NCBI GenBank assembly: GCA_002798195.1
Contig: NWQM01000016.1
Location: 343,087 to 407,086, forward strand
DNA length: 64,000 nucleotides
Direction of reading: 5' to 3'
From: Lysobacteraceae bacterium NML03-0222
Lineage (GTDB): Bacteria; Pseudomonadota; Gammaproteobacteria; Xanthomonadales; Xanthomonadaceae
This document shows, one piece after another, positions 15,154-24,002 of the stretch; within the stretch, counting starts at the first letter, position 1, and every line of letters begins with the position of its first letter. Under the pieces are notes generated by a model that ran no database searches, was not told the DNA's origin, and worked only from the letters and a program-made list of their open reading frames with translations. Made by a program: the position numbers and the translations under genes.

Positions 15154-15948
15154 GTCCCCTCACTGCCCCGACTTTGAGGGGATTAAGACTCGATTCTAAT
15201 GCAGCCTTCCCGTTTGAGTAAGTCCCCTCACTGCCCCGACTTTGAGGGGATTAAGACCAAACACCACGTCGTACACATCGTCGTAAATCGTCCCCTCACT
15301 GCCCCGACTTTGAGGGGATTAAGGCGGTGTTTGAGCAGCGCGCAGGGGAACGGCTCGAGTCCCCTCACTGCCCCGACTTTGAGGGGATTAAGACCCATAC
15401 GGTACCCCCGCCTTGCGGCGTGCTTCCTCGTCCCCTCACTGCCCCGACTTTGAGGGGATTAAGACCGTAACAAAGTGTCGCCCGGTGCCGCGTAGTCGCG
15501 GTCCCCTCACTGCCCCGACTTTGAGGGGATTAAGACAGGGTCTGGCGCATCCGTAGCGCAGGGGTTTGCGTCCCCTCACTGCCCCGACTTTGAGGGGATT
15601 AAGACAGGGTCTGGCGCATCCGTAGCGCAGGGGTTTGCGTCCCCTCACTGCCCCGACTTTGAGGGGATTAAGACCTCGTTGTACTCGGTCTGCCAATAAT
15701 TTGTGTCAAGTCCCCTCACTGCCCCGACTTTGAGGGGATTAAGACATAGATGCGCTCCATTCGGTTTCCGCGTCGCGCGCCCTCACTGCCCCGACTTTGA
15801 GGGGATTAAGACTAGGTTCGGCGGTCGGGAGCCCCGGCCTTGGGTCCCCTCACTGCCCCGACTTTGAGGGGATTAAGACGGATACCAGCGGGTTTCCATC
15901 AAGAGCTTGTCCGTCCCCTCACTGCCCCGACTTTGAGGGAGGATTGAT
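15154..15948 (+). CRISPR. CRISPR array, 12 repeats and 11 spacers
   Basis: The 36-bp repeat begins GTCCCCTCACTG and ends GAGGGGATTAAGAC. CCCCTCA and TGAGGGG form a 7-bp stem with a 12-nt loop, leaving the 8-nt 3' handle ATTAAGAC, a Cas6-type crRNA layout. Repeats start at 15154, 15222, 15290, 15359, 15430, 15501, 15570, 15639, 15710, 15777, 15844 and 15913. Spacers are 31-35 bp. Repeat 3 ends AAGGC; repeat 10 begins GCGC instead of GTCC; repeat 12 matches for only 27 bp and then decays. Spacers 6 and 7 are identical. No cas gene is in the window, so the type cannot be fixed; type I or III is likely from the repeat form. Confidence 0.97.
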
Positions 15949-15983
15949 CCTGAGATTCTGTTTGTTGCGCACCTCGGTTTCAG

Positions 15984-16009
15984 CCTCCCCTCGCTTTGAC
16001 TTTGATGGG
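15984..16009 (+). repeat. Possible decayed CRISPR repeat beyond the array
   Basis: The stretch cctcccctcgctttgacttt followed by gatggg resembles the repeat with several changes and a small deletion, 71 bp after the start of the last repeat, which fits repeat-spacer spacing. It may be the remains of an older unit, or chance similarity. Confidence 0.35.
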
Positions 16010-16046
16010 CTGGTATCGTGCGCATCCTTTGCATGCTGCCGCATTG

Positions 16047-16484
16047 ATGAAGCCCGCCCTGTCCGAATTAATCGAACGCATCGACCGCCTGCTGCCGCAA
16101 ACCCAATGCGGGCAGTGTGGTTTTGAGGGCTGCCGGCCGTATGCCGAGGCGCTGGCACGCCGCGAGGCGGATATCGATCATTGCCCGCCCGGTGGCGATG
16201 CTGGTGCGCGGGCGCTGGCAAAACTCTTGGCACGCCCAGCCAAGCCTTATGACCGCAGCCGGGGCGAATACAAGCCGGGCATGGTCGCGCGGGTGATAGA
16301 GGCCGAGTGCATCGGCTGCACCAAGTGCATTCAGGCCTGTCCGGTGGATGCCATCGCCGGTGCATCCAAATTGATGCACAGCGTCATTACCTCGCTCTGT
16401 ACGGGCTGCGAGCTGTGCATCCCGCCCTGCCCGGTGGACTGTATCGTGATGCTGCCATCAGGCAGCCTGGGCAGTCTTGGCTGA
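16047..16484 (+). CDS. RnfB-like 4Fe-4S ferredoxin
   Basis: The 145-residue protein has an N-terminal Fe-S domain (CGQCGFEGCRPYAEA with a later HCPPGG, the RnfB/Fes pattern) and two 4Fe-4S motifs, CIGCTKCIQACPVDAI and CTGCELCIPPCPVDCI. It resembles RnfB but lacks the N-terminal membrane helix and has no rnf neighbours, so it probably works as a soluble electron carrier. ATG 16047 is used; upstream codons run into decayed CRISPR sequence. A hairpin lies between it and the convergent transglycosylase gene. Confidence 0.8.
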   Translation: MKPALSELIERIDRLLPQTQCGQCGFEGCRPYAEALARREADIDHCPPGGDAGARALAKLLARPAKPYDRSRGEYKPGMVARVIEAECIGCTKCIQACPVDAIAGASKLMHSVITSLCTGCELCIPPCPVDCIVMLPSGSLGSLG

Positions 16485-16524
16485 GCTCTCCGCAAAACAT
16501 GTAGCCTGCCAGCCAAAAGCAAGT

Positions 16525-16548
16525 CGCCCCCGGATAATCCCGGGGGCG
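16525..16548. terminator. Hairpin between convergent genes
   Basis: Stem CGCCCCCGG (16525-16533)/CCGGGGGCG (16540-16548) with a 6-nt loop between rnfB-like and transglycosylase genes. There is no clean T-run on either side, so its strength as terminator is uncertain. Confidence 0.5.
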
Positions 16549-16589
16549 GCTCGTTAACGGCGTTTCAGGCCATCCCTTCTTGCCTTGGG

Positions 16590-18164
16590 CTATTTCTTGC
16601 AGCCGGTGAGCCGCAGGGTTTGGCCGGGCTGGATGGCATAACGCGGGGCGCGGATATTGTTGGCCGAGGCCAGCTGTTGCACCGAGCAGTTATAACGGCG
16701 GGCGATGGCATTCAAGGTTTCTCCACGCGCCACGCGATGTGTGCGGGTGCGTTGTTGGCGCTGTTGGGTGCGATTGCGAGCCGGGGCAGTGCTTGCTGCC
16801 GGTGCGCTGGCACGCTGTAGCGCTGCTTGGCTGGGTACGGTCGGAGTGAGCTCACTTACACGCACCTCCCCCACCGGCGCAGTAGTGCCATGCACCAGGG
16901 CGCCATTGACGCTGCTCATCATCAGCTGCCGGGTGGTTTCGGCGCGCTTGCCAGTGACGCAATAGCGGTTGTAAAGCGAGGCGATGGTATTGGTCACAGT
17001 CAGTGTGGTGCCCTCGGGCAAGGGGTCATTGATGCGGTAGCGCGGGTTGAGATTGCGCAGTGCGCGCTGATAGCCATTGCTGCCACGTGCATTGCCAAGG
17101 CAGATGGTCAGCTCGTTGATGCTGGTCGCACGCTTGAGCTGGATTTGCGAAACCCGGCCTGCCCCCCAGGTGCGCGGAAAGCGCAGCCCGTATTCGGACG
17201 GGTGCAGATACAGCCAGGCGGCGGCAATCACCATCGGCACATAGTCACGGGTTTCGCCCGGGAACTGGTTATAAACGCTGATATCCCAGAAGCTGCGCCC
17301 GCCGCTTTGGTTATAAATACGCAATGCGCGGCCTTCGCCGCCGTTATAGGCGGCCAGCGACAGTTCGATATTGCCGTTGAGCTGCTCGTAGCGCTCCAGC
17401 AAATAGGCCGCTGCGGCCTCTGCGGACATGCGCGCATCAAAGCGGGTGTCAAAGCCGGTGCCATCTGGCCCCAGGCCAAAACGGCGTCCGGTCGCTGGCA
17501 TGAATTGCAACGGCCCGCTGGCGCCGGCGCGCGAGCTGACATGCACCTTGCCGTTGGATTCTTTGGCCATGATGCCAAACAGCAGCGCCTCGGGCAGACC
17601 GGCACGCTGGAAGGCGGGCGCCATATGCGGACGCAGGTACTGGTAGTTGACATAGCTTTCCATCAGCGCCGGACGCATATCGGTCAGCCAGCGGCGAATG
17701 CCCTCCTGCACTGCGGGATTGAATTGCACCATCTGCACAAAGCGCTTGTTGCGCTCATCCAGCAAGGCATCGGCACCAGCCGCATCCGGCACCGACTGGC
17801 CGGTGAAGTTGATGGGGTCTTCGTCTTCATCGCCTTCATCAAGTGCATCCTCATTGGCCTGCACGCCCTCGGCCTGCCCCTTGGGTTGCAGCATGCGGCG
17901 ATACACCGGGGTCAGCGATTGCACCTGACAGCCACGCACATCGCTGCATTGGGCAATGAGTTTTTCCATATCGCTCAATGCCGCTTCCTGCTGCTGGGCA
18001 TCGCTGGCCTGTGCAAAACGCGCCTCGATGCTTTGTGCCTGTTCAAGAATGTTTTGCACGGCACGGGAGAGGCGCTGGGCATTGCCTTGAGCTGGTGCCA
18101 GCAAGGCCACCGACGCCAACAAGGCAAGGGAAAGTTGAGCTGTTTTTTGCCGTATCAAAACCAT
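16590..18164 (-). CDS. Membrane-bound or secreted lytic transglycosylase with LysM domain (MltD-like)
   Basis: The 524-residue precursor starts with a signal peptide (LSLALLASVALLAPAQGNA). The middle is an SLT-type lysozyme fold: LLFGIMAKESNGKVHVSSRA with catalytic Glu near 200, GPLQFMPATGRRFGLG and LAAYNGGEGRALR. One LysM domain for peptidoglycan binding ends the protein (HRVARGETLNAIARRYNCSV ... QPGQTLRL). The enzyme cuts murein in the periplasm with 1,6-anhydro products. ATG 18164 fits the signal peptide; the longer frame adds 28 unlikely residues. No lipobox is visible. The gene diverges from the HerA-like gene. Confidence 0.85.
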   Translation of the reverse strand: MVLIRQKTAQLSLALLASVALLAPAQGNAQRLSRAVQNILEQAQSIEARFAQASDAQQQEAALSDMEKLIAQCSDVRGCQVQSLTPVYRRMLQPKGQAEGVQANEDALDEGDEDEDPINFTGQSVPDAAGADALLDERNKRFVQMVQFNPAVQEGIRRWLTDMRPALMESYVNYQYLRPHMAPAFQRAGLPEALLFGIMAKESNGKVHVSSRAGASGPLQFMPATGRRFGLGPDGTGFDTRFDARMSAEAAAAYLLERYEQLNGNIELSLAAYNGGEGRALRIYNQSGGRSFWDISVYNQFPGETRDYVPMVIAAAWLYLHPSEYGLRFPRTWGAGRVSQIQLKRATSINELTICLGNARGSNGYQRALRNLNPRYRINDPLPEGTTLTVTNTIASLYNRYCVTGKRAETTRQLMMSSVNGALVHGTTAPVGEVRVSELTPTVPSQAALQRASAPAASTAPARNRTQQRQQRTRTHRVARGETLNAIARRYNCSVQQLASANNIRAPRYAIQPGQTLRLTGCKK

Positions 18165-18282
18165 TTTTATTGCACAATGCCAAGGAAGCCCCGCAGGGTA
18201 ACCGCGGCCAGCGCAGCAGACAAGGCGCACAAGCGGCAATTGCCGCATAAAATCTGCGCCGTTCAGTCTTCAGGAAAACCGT

Positions 18283-19797
18283 ATGCAGCCAATTATTGTG
18301 GGCAAAGCCGTGACTACGCCCGGCGGCGGCCTGATTCAGCTCGACCCCGGATATGGCAATCGCCATGGCCTGATTGCAGGCGCGACCGGCACCGGCAAGA
18401 CCGTCACGCTGATGACGCTGGCCGAGGGTTTCAGCAAAATCGGTGTGCCGGTATTCCTTGCCGATGTCAAAGGCGATGTCGCCGGTCTTGCCATGGCCGG
18501 CAGCGATAATGCGCGCATCAACCAGCGCGTGGCGGAGATCGGCCTGGAAGGCTTTGCCTACCGCGAAAATCCGGTGCTTTTCTGGGATTTGTGGGGCAAG
18601 CTGGGGCATCCGGTACGCACCACCGTCAGCGAAATGGGGCCGCTGCTGCTATCACGCATTCTGGAATTGAACGATACCCAGTCCGGGGTGCTGGATATCG
18701 TCTTCAAACTGGCCGATGACCGCGGCCTGTTGCTGCTGGACCTGAAAGACCTGCGTGCGCTGCTGAACCTGGTCAACGAAGAGCGCAAAACGGTTTCCAC
18801 CGAATACGGGCTGGTCAGCAGCCAGTCTATCGGCGCCATTCAGCGCGCACTGCTGCGGCTGGAGCAAGAAGGCGGCGATGCCTTCTTTGGCGAGCCGGCA
18901 CTGGAGTTGACCGACCTGATGCGCACCCATCTGGATGGGCGCGGCATTATCAATATCTTGGCCGCCGAGCAATTGATTCTGAAGCCGCGGCTGTATTCGA
19001 GCTTTCTGCTGTGGCTGCTCTCGGAGTTGTTCGAGCGTTTGCCGGAGGTCGGCGACCTTGAAAAGCCGCGTCTGGTATTCATTTTTGACGAGGCGCATTT
19101 GCTGTTTGGCGATGCGCCGCCCGCGCTCAAGCAACGTGTGGAGCAAGTGGTCAGAATCATTCGCTCCAAGGGCGTGGGCGTGTATTTCTGCTCGCAATTG
19201 CCCGACGACATCCCGGACAACATCCTCGGCCAGCTCGGCAACCGCGTGCAACATGCGCTGCGTGCCTTTACCCCGCGCGACCAAAAGGCCGTCAAAACTG
19301 CAGCCGACACCTTTGTCCCCAATCCGGCACTGAATGTGGCCGATGCCATTTCGCAATTGGGCACCGGCGAAGCGCTGGTATCGCTCATCCAGGACAAGGG
19401 CGTGCCGATGCCGGTGGAGCGCGTGCTCATCGCCCCGCCGGGCGCCCGGCTGGGCGCCATCAGTGATGCCGAGCGCGCCCGCATCCGTGCCTCAAGCCCG
19501 GTCGGCATGAAATACGAGCAGGCACAGGATCGCGAATCGGCTTTTGAAATGCTGGCCAAGAAAGCCGAGCAACTGGCGCAACAGGCACAGGGCGCGACTG
19601 CCGCACCGGCAGGCAAAAGCCCCCAGGCAGAGCAAGGTGGCTTGGGGCAGAGCATCAAAGATGCCGTTTTTGGCACGAGCCGCAAACAGGGCATGCTGGA
19701 AACCATGGCAAAACAAACCGCCCGCACGGTTGGCAGCAAAGTGGGGCAACAAATTTTTCGCGGCCTTTTGGGCGGCTTGTTTGGAGGCAAACGCTAA
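18283..19797 (+). CDS. HerA-like ATPase of the DUF853 (YjgR) family
   Basis: The 504-residue protein has Walker A GATGTGKT (33-40), Walker B PRLVFIFDEAHLLF near 265, and the C-terminal Gly/Phe-rich tail usual for YjgR-like proteins. The family belongs to the FtsK/HerA class of ATPases; its cellular role is not well known. The length matches E. coli YjgR (~500). The stop overlaps the start of the AbgT gene (TAATG), so the two are cotranslated here. Confidence 0.85.
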   Translation: MQPIIVGKAVTTPGGGLIQLDPGYGNRHGLIAGATGTGKTVTLMTLAEGFSKIGVPVFLADVKGDVAGLAMAGSDNARINQRVAEIGLEGFAYRENPVLFWDLWGKLGHPVRTTVSEMGPLLLSRILELNDTQSGVLDIVFKLADDRGLLLLDLKDLRALLNLVNEERKTVSTEYGLVSSQSIGAIQRALLRLEQEGGDAFFGEPALELTDLMRTHLDGRGIINILAAEQLILKPRLYSSFLLWLLSELFERLPEVGDLEKPRLVFIFDEAHLLFGDAPPALKQRVEQVVRIIRSKGVGVYFCSQLPDDIPDNILGQLGNRVQHALRAFTPRDQKAVKTAADTFVPNPALNVADAISQLGTGEALVSLIQDKGVPMPVERVLIAPPGARLGAISDAERARIRASSPVGMKYEQAQDRESAFEMLAKKAEQLAQQAQGATAAPAGKSPQAEQGGLGQSIKDAVFGTSRKQGMLETMAKQTARTVGSKVGQQIFRGLLGGLFGGKR

Positions 19798-21350
19798 TGA
19801 CAACACAAACCACGACCGGCAAAAAATCTGCCATCGACCGTTTCTTGAGCATTGTTGAAAAAGGCGGCAATGCGCTGCCGCATCCGGCGACATTGTTCGC
19901 CATCCTGGCCATCATCGTGGTGCTGCTGTCCTGGGTGGCTTCGCAATTTGACTTGTCGGTGCCACACCCCACCACCGGCAAGGAAATCACCCCGGTCAAC
20001 CTGCTGAGTGTCGAAGGCTTGCAGCGTATCCTTGGCGGGCTGGTGACCAACTTCACCAGCTTTGCGCCGCTGGGCACGGTGCTGGTGTCCCTGATTGGCA
20101 TCGGCGTGGCCGAGCATTCCGGCCTGATTGGCGCTGCACTGCGCAAGCTGGTGCTGGCCGCGCCGCGCTTCTTGCTGACCCCGGTGATGGTCTTTGCCGG
20201 GGTGATGTCGAACATGGCCAGTGAAATCGGCTATGTGCTGCTGGTGCCGCTGGCCGGGATGGTATTCATGGCCGCGGGGCGTCACCCGATTCTGGGCATG
20301 GCCGCAGCTTTTGCCGGGGTCTCCGGCGGCTATTCGGCCAATTTGCTGCTCGGCACCATCGACCCGCTGCTGGCTGGCCTGTCCGAAGAAGCCGCGCGCA
20401 TCGTTGACCCAAGCTATAGCGTCAATCCTGCTGCCAACTGGTTTTTCATGATTGTCTCCACCTTTCTGGTCACCGGGCTGGGCTGGTGGGTGACCGAGCG
20501 CTTTGTGGCGACACGCTTCCCCAACGCGCCAATCACCGAAGGCCAGCAACAAGACCAAATCGAGCAGATGAGTGCGGCCGAAAAGCGTGGCCTGACCTTC
20601 GCCACCATCGCCAGCCTCATCCTCACCGGGCTTCTGCTGTGGGGCACGGTACCGGACAACGGCTTCCTGCGTCTGGCGGGCGAGGACAACCTGCTTAAAT
20701 CATTGAGGCCGTTCCTGGATGGCATCGTTGCCGTCATCTTCCTGTATGGCCTGGTCGCCGGTGTGGCCTACGGCATTGGCGCGGGCACCATCCGCAACGA
20801 TAGCGATGTCATCAACGGCATGGGCAAGAGCATGTCCACGCTGGGCGTGTATCTGGTGCTGACCTTCTTTGCCGCACAGTTCGTGGCGTTCTTCAACTGG
20901 ACCCAGCTTGGCCTGATTTTTGCGGTCAAGGGCGCGGATTTGCTGATTCAGCTGCAATTGCCAGGCATCGTGCTGTTTGCCGGCTTTATCGTGCTGACCG
21001 CCACCGCCAATCTGTTCATGGGCTCGGCCTCGGCCAAGTGGGCGCTGATGGCGCCGGTATTCGTGCCGATGTTCATGCTGCTGGGATATTCGCCAGAGCT
21101 CACCCAGGTGGGCTACCGCATTGGCGACTCGGTCACCAATATCATCTCGCCGATGATGAGCTATTTCGCCCTGATCATCGCCTTCCTGCAACGCTATGAG
21201 CCCAAGGCCGGCATCGGTACCGTGATCGCGGTGATGCTGCCCTATTCCATCGCCTTCCTGATTGGCTGGACGGTTTTGTTCATGATCTGGATGTGGCTGG
21301 GTCTGCCGATTGGCCCCGGTGCACCGCTGCAATATGTGCCGGCCGGCTGA
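19797..21350 (+). CDS. AbgT-family transporter
   Basis: A 517-residue membrane protein with about a dozen hydrophobic segments. It has the family features GNALPHPATLFAILAIIVVL, FAGVMSNMASEIGYVLLVPL, SGGYSANLLLGTIDPLLAG and TATANLFMGSASAKWALMAP. Members import p-aminobenzoyl-glutamate or export sulfonamides and antimetabolites, driven by an ion gradient across the inner membrane; which applies here is not visible. It starts inside the stop of the preceding ATPase gene. No abgAB hydrolase genes are near. Confidence 0.9.
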   Translation: MTTQTTTGKKSAIDRFLSIVEKGGNALPHPATLFAILAIIVVLLSWVASQFDLSVPHPTTGKEITPVNLLSVEGLQRILGGLVTNFTSFAPLGTVLVSLIGIGVAEHSGLIGAALRKLVLAAPRFLLTPVMVFAGVMSNMASEIGYVLLVPLAGMVFMAAGRHPILGMAAAFAGVSGGYSANLLLGTIDPLLAGLSEEAARIVDPSYSVNPAANWFFMIVSTFLVTGLGWWVTERFVATRFPNAPITEGQQQDQIEQMSAAEKRGLTFATIASLILTGLLLWGTVPDNGFLRLAGEDNLLKSLRPFLDGIVAVIFLYGLVAGVAYGIGAGTIRNDSDVINGMGKSMSTLGVYLVLTFFAAQFVAFFNWTQLGLIFAVKGADLLIQLQLPGIVLFAGFIVLTATANLFMGSASAKWALMAPVFVPMFMLLGYSPELTQVGYRIGDSVTNIISPMMSYFALIIAFLQRYEPKAGIGTVIAVMLPYSIAFLIGWTVLFMIWMWLGLPIGPGAPLQYVPAG

Positions 21351-21419
21351 GTTTCCTGAATATTCAGTGTTTTCGTGAAATAATCCCCCGCCTATTCATT
21401 CATCCATAAAGGAATAACA

Positions 21420-21884
21420 ATGAAAAAGTTCGCACTGCCACTTGCCATTGCTGCCACCCTGTCGCTGGCTGCTTGCAAGCAAACCGAAGCGCCTGCCCAG
21501 GCTCCGGCTGAACCCGCCGCTCAAGCCGCAGCGCCTGCAGCTGCTGCTCCTGCTCAAGCCCCTGCTGCTGCAGAGCAGTCGCTTGCCGGCATGTTCAAAG
21601 GCACCCTGGCCTGCGCCAGCTGCCCCGGCATTGAAACTGCCCTCAGCCTGAATGCCGACGGCACTTACACGCTGGAGCAAACCTATCTGGAAGAGCAGGA
21701 CGGCCACAAGAAGACCACTGGCAAGTGGATGCTGAATGAAGGTCGCGTAGCCCTGACCCCCGATGGCGCTACCGAAGCTGATACCTTCTACGCCGTGGAC
21801 AGCAATGACGCGCTGACCCAGGTTTCGGCCGATGGCAGCCGCAGCGTCAATACCGAACTCAACTACACCTTGAAGCGCAGCTAA
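21420..21884 (+). CDS. NlpE-like outer-membrane lipoprotein
   Basis: The 154-residue precursor has a lipoprotein signal with lipobox LAAC (cleavage before Cys 19), an Ala/Pro/Gln-rich linker, and an NlpE N-terminal domain: MFKGTLACASCPGIETALSL with the paired CASC cysteines, then NADGTYTLEQTY. NlpE senses envelope stress and copper via Cpx in enterobacteria. This protein is shorter and lacks the C-terminal OB domain of E. coli NlpE. AAAGGAATAACA precedes the ATG and a strong terminator follows. Confidence 0.85.
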   Translation: MKKFALPLAIAATLSLAACKQTEAPAQAPAEPAAQAAAPAAAAPAQAPAAAEQSLAGMFKGTLACASCPGIETALSLNADGTYTLEQTYLEEQDGHKKTTGKWMLNEGRVALTPDGATEADTFYAVDSNDALTQVSADGSRSVNTELNYTLKRS

Positions 21885-21913
21885 TCGCGCCTTCCGGTCA
21901 AGTTTGAACCTCA

Positions 21914-21942
21914 CCGCCGGTGGCCTGCTCACCGGCGGTTTT
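21914..21942 (+). terminator. Rho-independent terminator after the NlpE-like gene
   Basis: Stem CCGCCGGTG (21914-21922)/CACCGGCGG (21930-21938) with a 7-nt loop and TTTT. Confidence 0.9.
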
Positions 21943-21955
21943 GTATTGAGACCTT

Positions 21956-22468
21956 ATGAGTCGCTGGCGTCCCCCCTCTCCCGGCAGCACCGAGCTGATT
22001 ACCGCACAAGGCCATGCCCGGCTGAAGGCCGAGCTGGATGATTTATGGCGCGTGCAGCGCCCGGAAGTGGTGAAGGCATTGGCTGCCGCCGCCGCAGAAG
22101 GTGACCGCAGCGAAAACGCCGAATATACCTACCGCAAAAAGCAACTGGCCGGCATCGACCGCCGGGTGCGCTATCTGTCCAAACGCATCCCGGCACTGAA
22201 AGTCGTCGATAGCATGCCCAGCGACCCGGAGATGGTGTTTTTTGGGGCAGAAGTCGAGCTCGAGAGCCTGACAAATGGGGAAGTTCTGCGTTACCGCATC
22301 GTCGGCCCGGATGAAACCGATGCCAAGCTCGGCCATATCAGCATTGACTCGCCACTGGCGCGGGCAATGTTGAAGAAACGCCTTGATGATGAGTTCGAAG
22401 CCTCACTCCCCGGCGGTGTGGCTCGTTTCGTGATTGTGGACGTGCATTACGCTGTCCAAGATCAATAA
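21956..22468 (+). CDS. greB: Transcription elongation factor GreB
   Basis: The 170-residue protein has the N-terminal coiled coil with the acidic tip GDRSENAEYTYRKKQL, where the D and E residues bring Mg2+ to the RNA polymerase active site, and the C-terminal FKBP-like domain (VFFGAEVELE, GPDETDAKLGHISIDSPLAR). Gre factors stimulate cleavage of backtracked transcripts. SENAEYTYRKK and the length (158 in E. coli) point to GreB rather than GreA. Confidence 0.93.
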   Translation: MSRWRPPSPGSTELITAQGHARLKAELDDLWRVQRPEVVKALAAAAAEGDRSENAEYTYRKKQLAGIDRRVRYLSKRIPALKVVDSMPSDPEMVFFGAEVELESLTNGEVLRYRIVGPDETDAKLGHISIDSPLARAMLKKRLDDEFEASLPGGVARFVIVDVHYAVQDQ

Positions 22469-22540
22469 CCCAACTTGGCATATCCCCCACTGAACCGGGA
22501 TGCTTGCTTGCAAAACGAGGATATTTGGCAACTGCCGCCA

Positions 22541-23749
22541 TCAAGCCGCTGCAAGTTCAGTCTGCCGGTGATGCGCCCAGCGCCAGATACTCCAGGCCAA
22601 CAGCGACAACAGTCCGGCAGCGGCGGAGAGCCATGCCAGCTCATGACTTAGCCAGGGCGATACCACACCGGCCATCAGGGCATTCATCAGCAGGCTGATA
22701 AAGGCCTGCATGGATGAGGCCGCGCCCCGGGTCGCCGGGAACATATCCAAAATCGCAAGCGTGAGAATCGGAAACACCAGCGCAATGCCGAATGAATTGA
22801 GCGCCACCGGTAGCACGGTAGGCAACACCGCGGGCGCGCCAGTCTGGGTGTGATAGCCCAGGTTGATGCAGGCGGCAATGATGCAGCAGGCAAACCCCAG
22901 GCGGATTTGCGCCACGCTGTTCAAGCGCCCGGCAAGCCGCCCGGAAGCAAACGCCCCCAGCATCATGCCGCCAATCATTGGCACAAAAAACCAGGCAAAA
23001 CCGTCCTGCCCCAGTTTCAAATGGTCAATCACCAATGCCGGAGCAGACGAGATATACAGAAATAGCGCCGCGAAATTGAGGCTGGCGGCCAGCGCCAAGC
23101 GCATGAAGGCGGCATTCCCCAACATCGACCAGTAGCCGCGCAGCATCCGCCCGATCTGCAATGGCTGCCGAGCCTCGGGCTGTAGTGTTTCTGGCAAACG
23201 CCACAGCACCAGCAGCGTCAACCCCGCGGCAAACAACGCCAAAAACCAGAAAATCCACGTCCAGTCCGACCACCCCAGCAACCATGCACCAACAATCGGT
23301 GCAATCGCCGGTGCCACGCCAAAAATCATCGATACCTGGCTCATCAAGCGCTGCGCATCATCACCTGCAAAGACATCACGGATTACCGCGCGCCCGACAA
23401 TCAGCCCGACCCCGGCAGACAGCCCCTGCAGCGCACGGAAACCCAACAGCATCGGCAACGAAGTCGCCAGCGCACAGCCAATCGACGCCAGCGCAAACAC
23501 TATCAGCCCGGTAATGATGACCCGCCGTCGCCCAAGCGCATCGGAGAGCGGCCCATGCACCACGCTCATCAGCGCATAAGCCAGCAGATACACGCTGATG
23601 GTCTGCTGCATTGCCAATTTGTCAGCGCCAAACTGCCCGCCAATATCGGGAAACGCCGGGAAAATGGTGTCGATGGAAAACGGCCCCAGCATCGAGAGCA
23701 GCGCCAAAATCAGCGCGAGATGGCGGACAGCAGAAACAGATCGGGACAT
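22541..23749 (-). CDS. MFS drug-resistance transporter, Bcr/CflA family
   Basis: A 402-residue protein with about 12 membrane segments. MFS motif A appears as HGPLSDALGRRRVIITG, and the drug:H+ antiporter block GFRALQGLSAGVGLIVGRAV fits Bcr/CflA proteins, which expel bicyclomycin, chloramphenicol and similar compounds. ATG 23749 is used; the open frame continues to 23815 without a clear ribosome site, so the start is uncertain. It lies 253 bp downstream of hsdR on the same strand but looks like backbone, not part of the defence operon. Confidence 0.87.
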   Translation of the reverse strand: MSRSVSAVRHLALILALLSMLGPFSIDTIFPAFPDIGGQFGADKLAMQQTISVYLLAYALMSVVHGPLSDALGRRRVIITGLIVFALASIGCALATSLPMLLGFRALQGLSAGVGLIVGRAVIRDVFAGDDAQRLMSQVSMIFGVAPAIAPIVGAWLLGWSDWTWIFWFLALFAAGLTLLVLWRLPETLQPEARQPLQIGRMLRGYWSMLGNAAFMRLALAASLNFAALFLYISSAPALVIDHLKLGQDGFAWFFVPMIGGMMLGAFASGRLAGRLNSVAQIRLGFACCIIAACINLGYHTQTGAPAVLPTVLPVALNSFGIALVFPILTLAILDMFPATRGAASSMQAFISLLMNALMAGVVSPWLSHELAWLSAAAGLLSLLAWSIWRWAHHRQTELAAA

Positions 23750-24002
23750 GGCGCACGACAAGAAAAAACAGCGAAACATGATAGAGCCATTGTTGCTGGA
23801 TGTATCCCTGCACAATTAAGTTCTTCAGCGCATTATTGCCTAGCAAGAACGCTTCACAGATATATTGCGACCCGAAGAAGAATGAGTACTGCGTTACTTT
23901 ACGCGCATGCAGCTTTTCAGGTTTGGCCGCCCGTTGCCCAAGTGGGATAGCCAATAATCCTGAGCTACGAGCCTTGCAAATAAGCGCAGAATCAATTTTG
24001 CA

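Noticed and set aside
15199..15696. Open frames across the CRISPR array on both strands
   Set aside because: They are translations of the repeat units, seen as identical peptide blocks, not genes.
15154..15948. Type II or V CRISPR system
   Set aside because: No cas9, cas12 or tracrRNA-like anti-repeat is seen, and the stem plus 8-nt handle fits Cas6-type processing.
16047..16484. Part of a full Rnf complex
   Set aside because: No rnfA, C, D, G or E gene is near and the membrane anchor of RnfB is missing.
23750..24002. Hidden gene between hsdR and the MFS gene
   Set aside because: The 253 bp are AT-rich with only short frames lacking ribosome sites; nothing can be supported.
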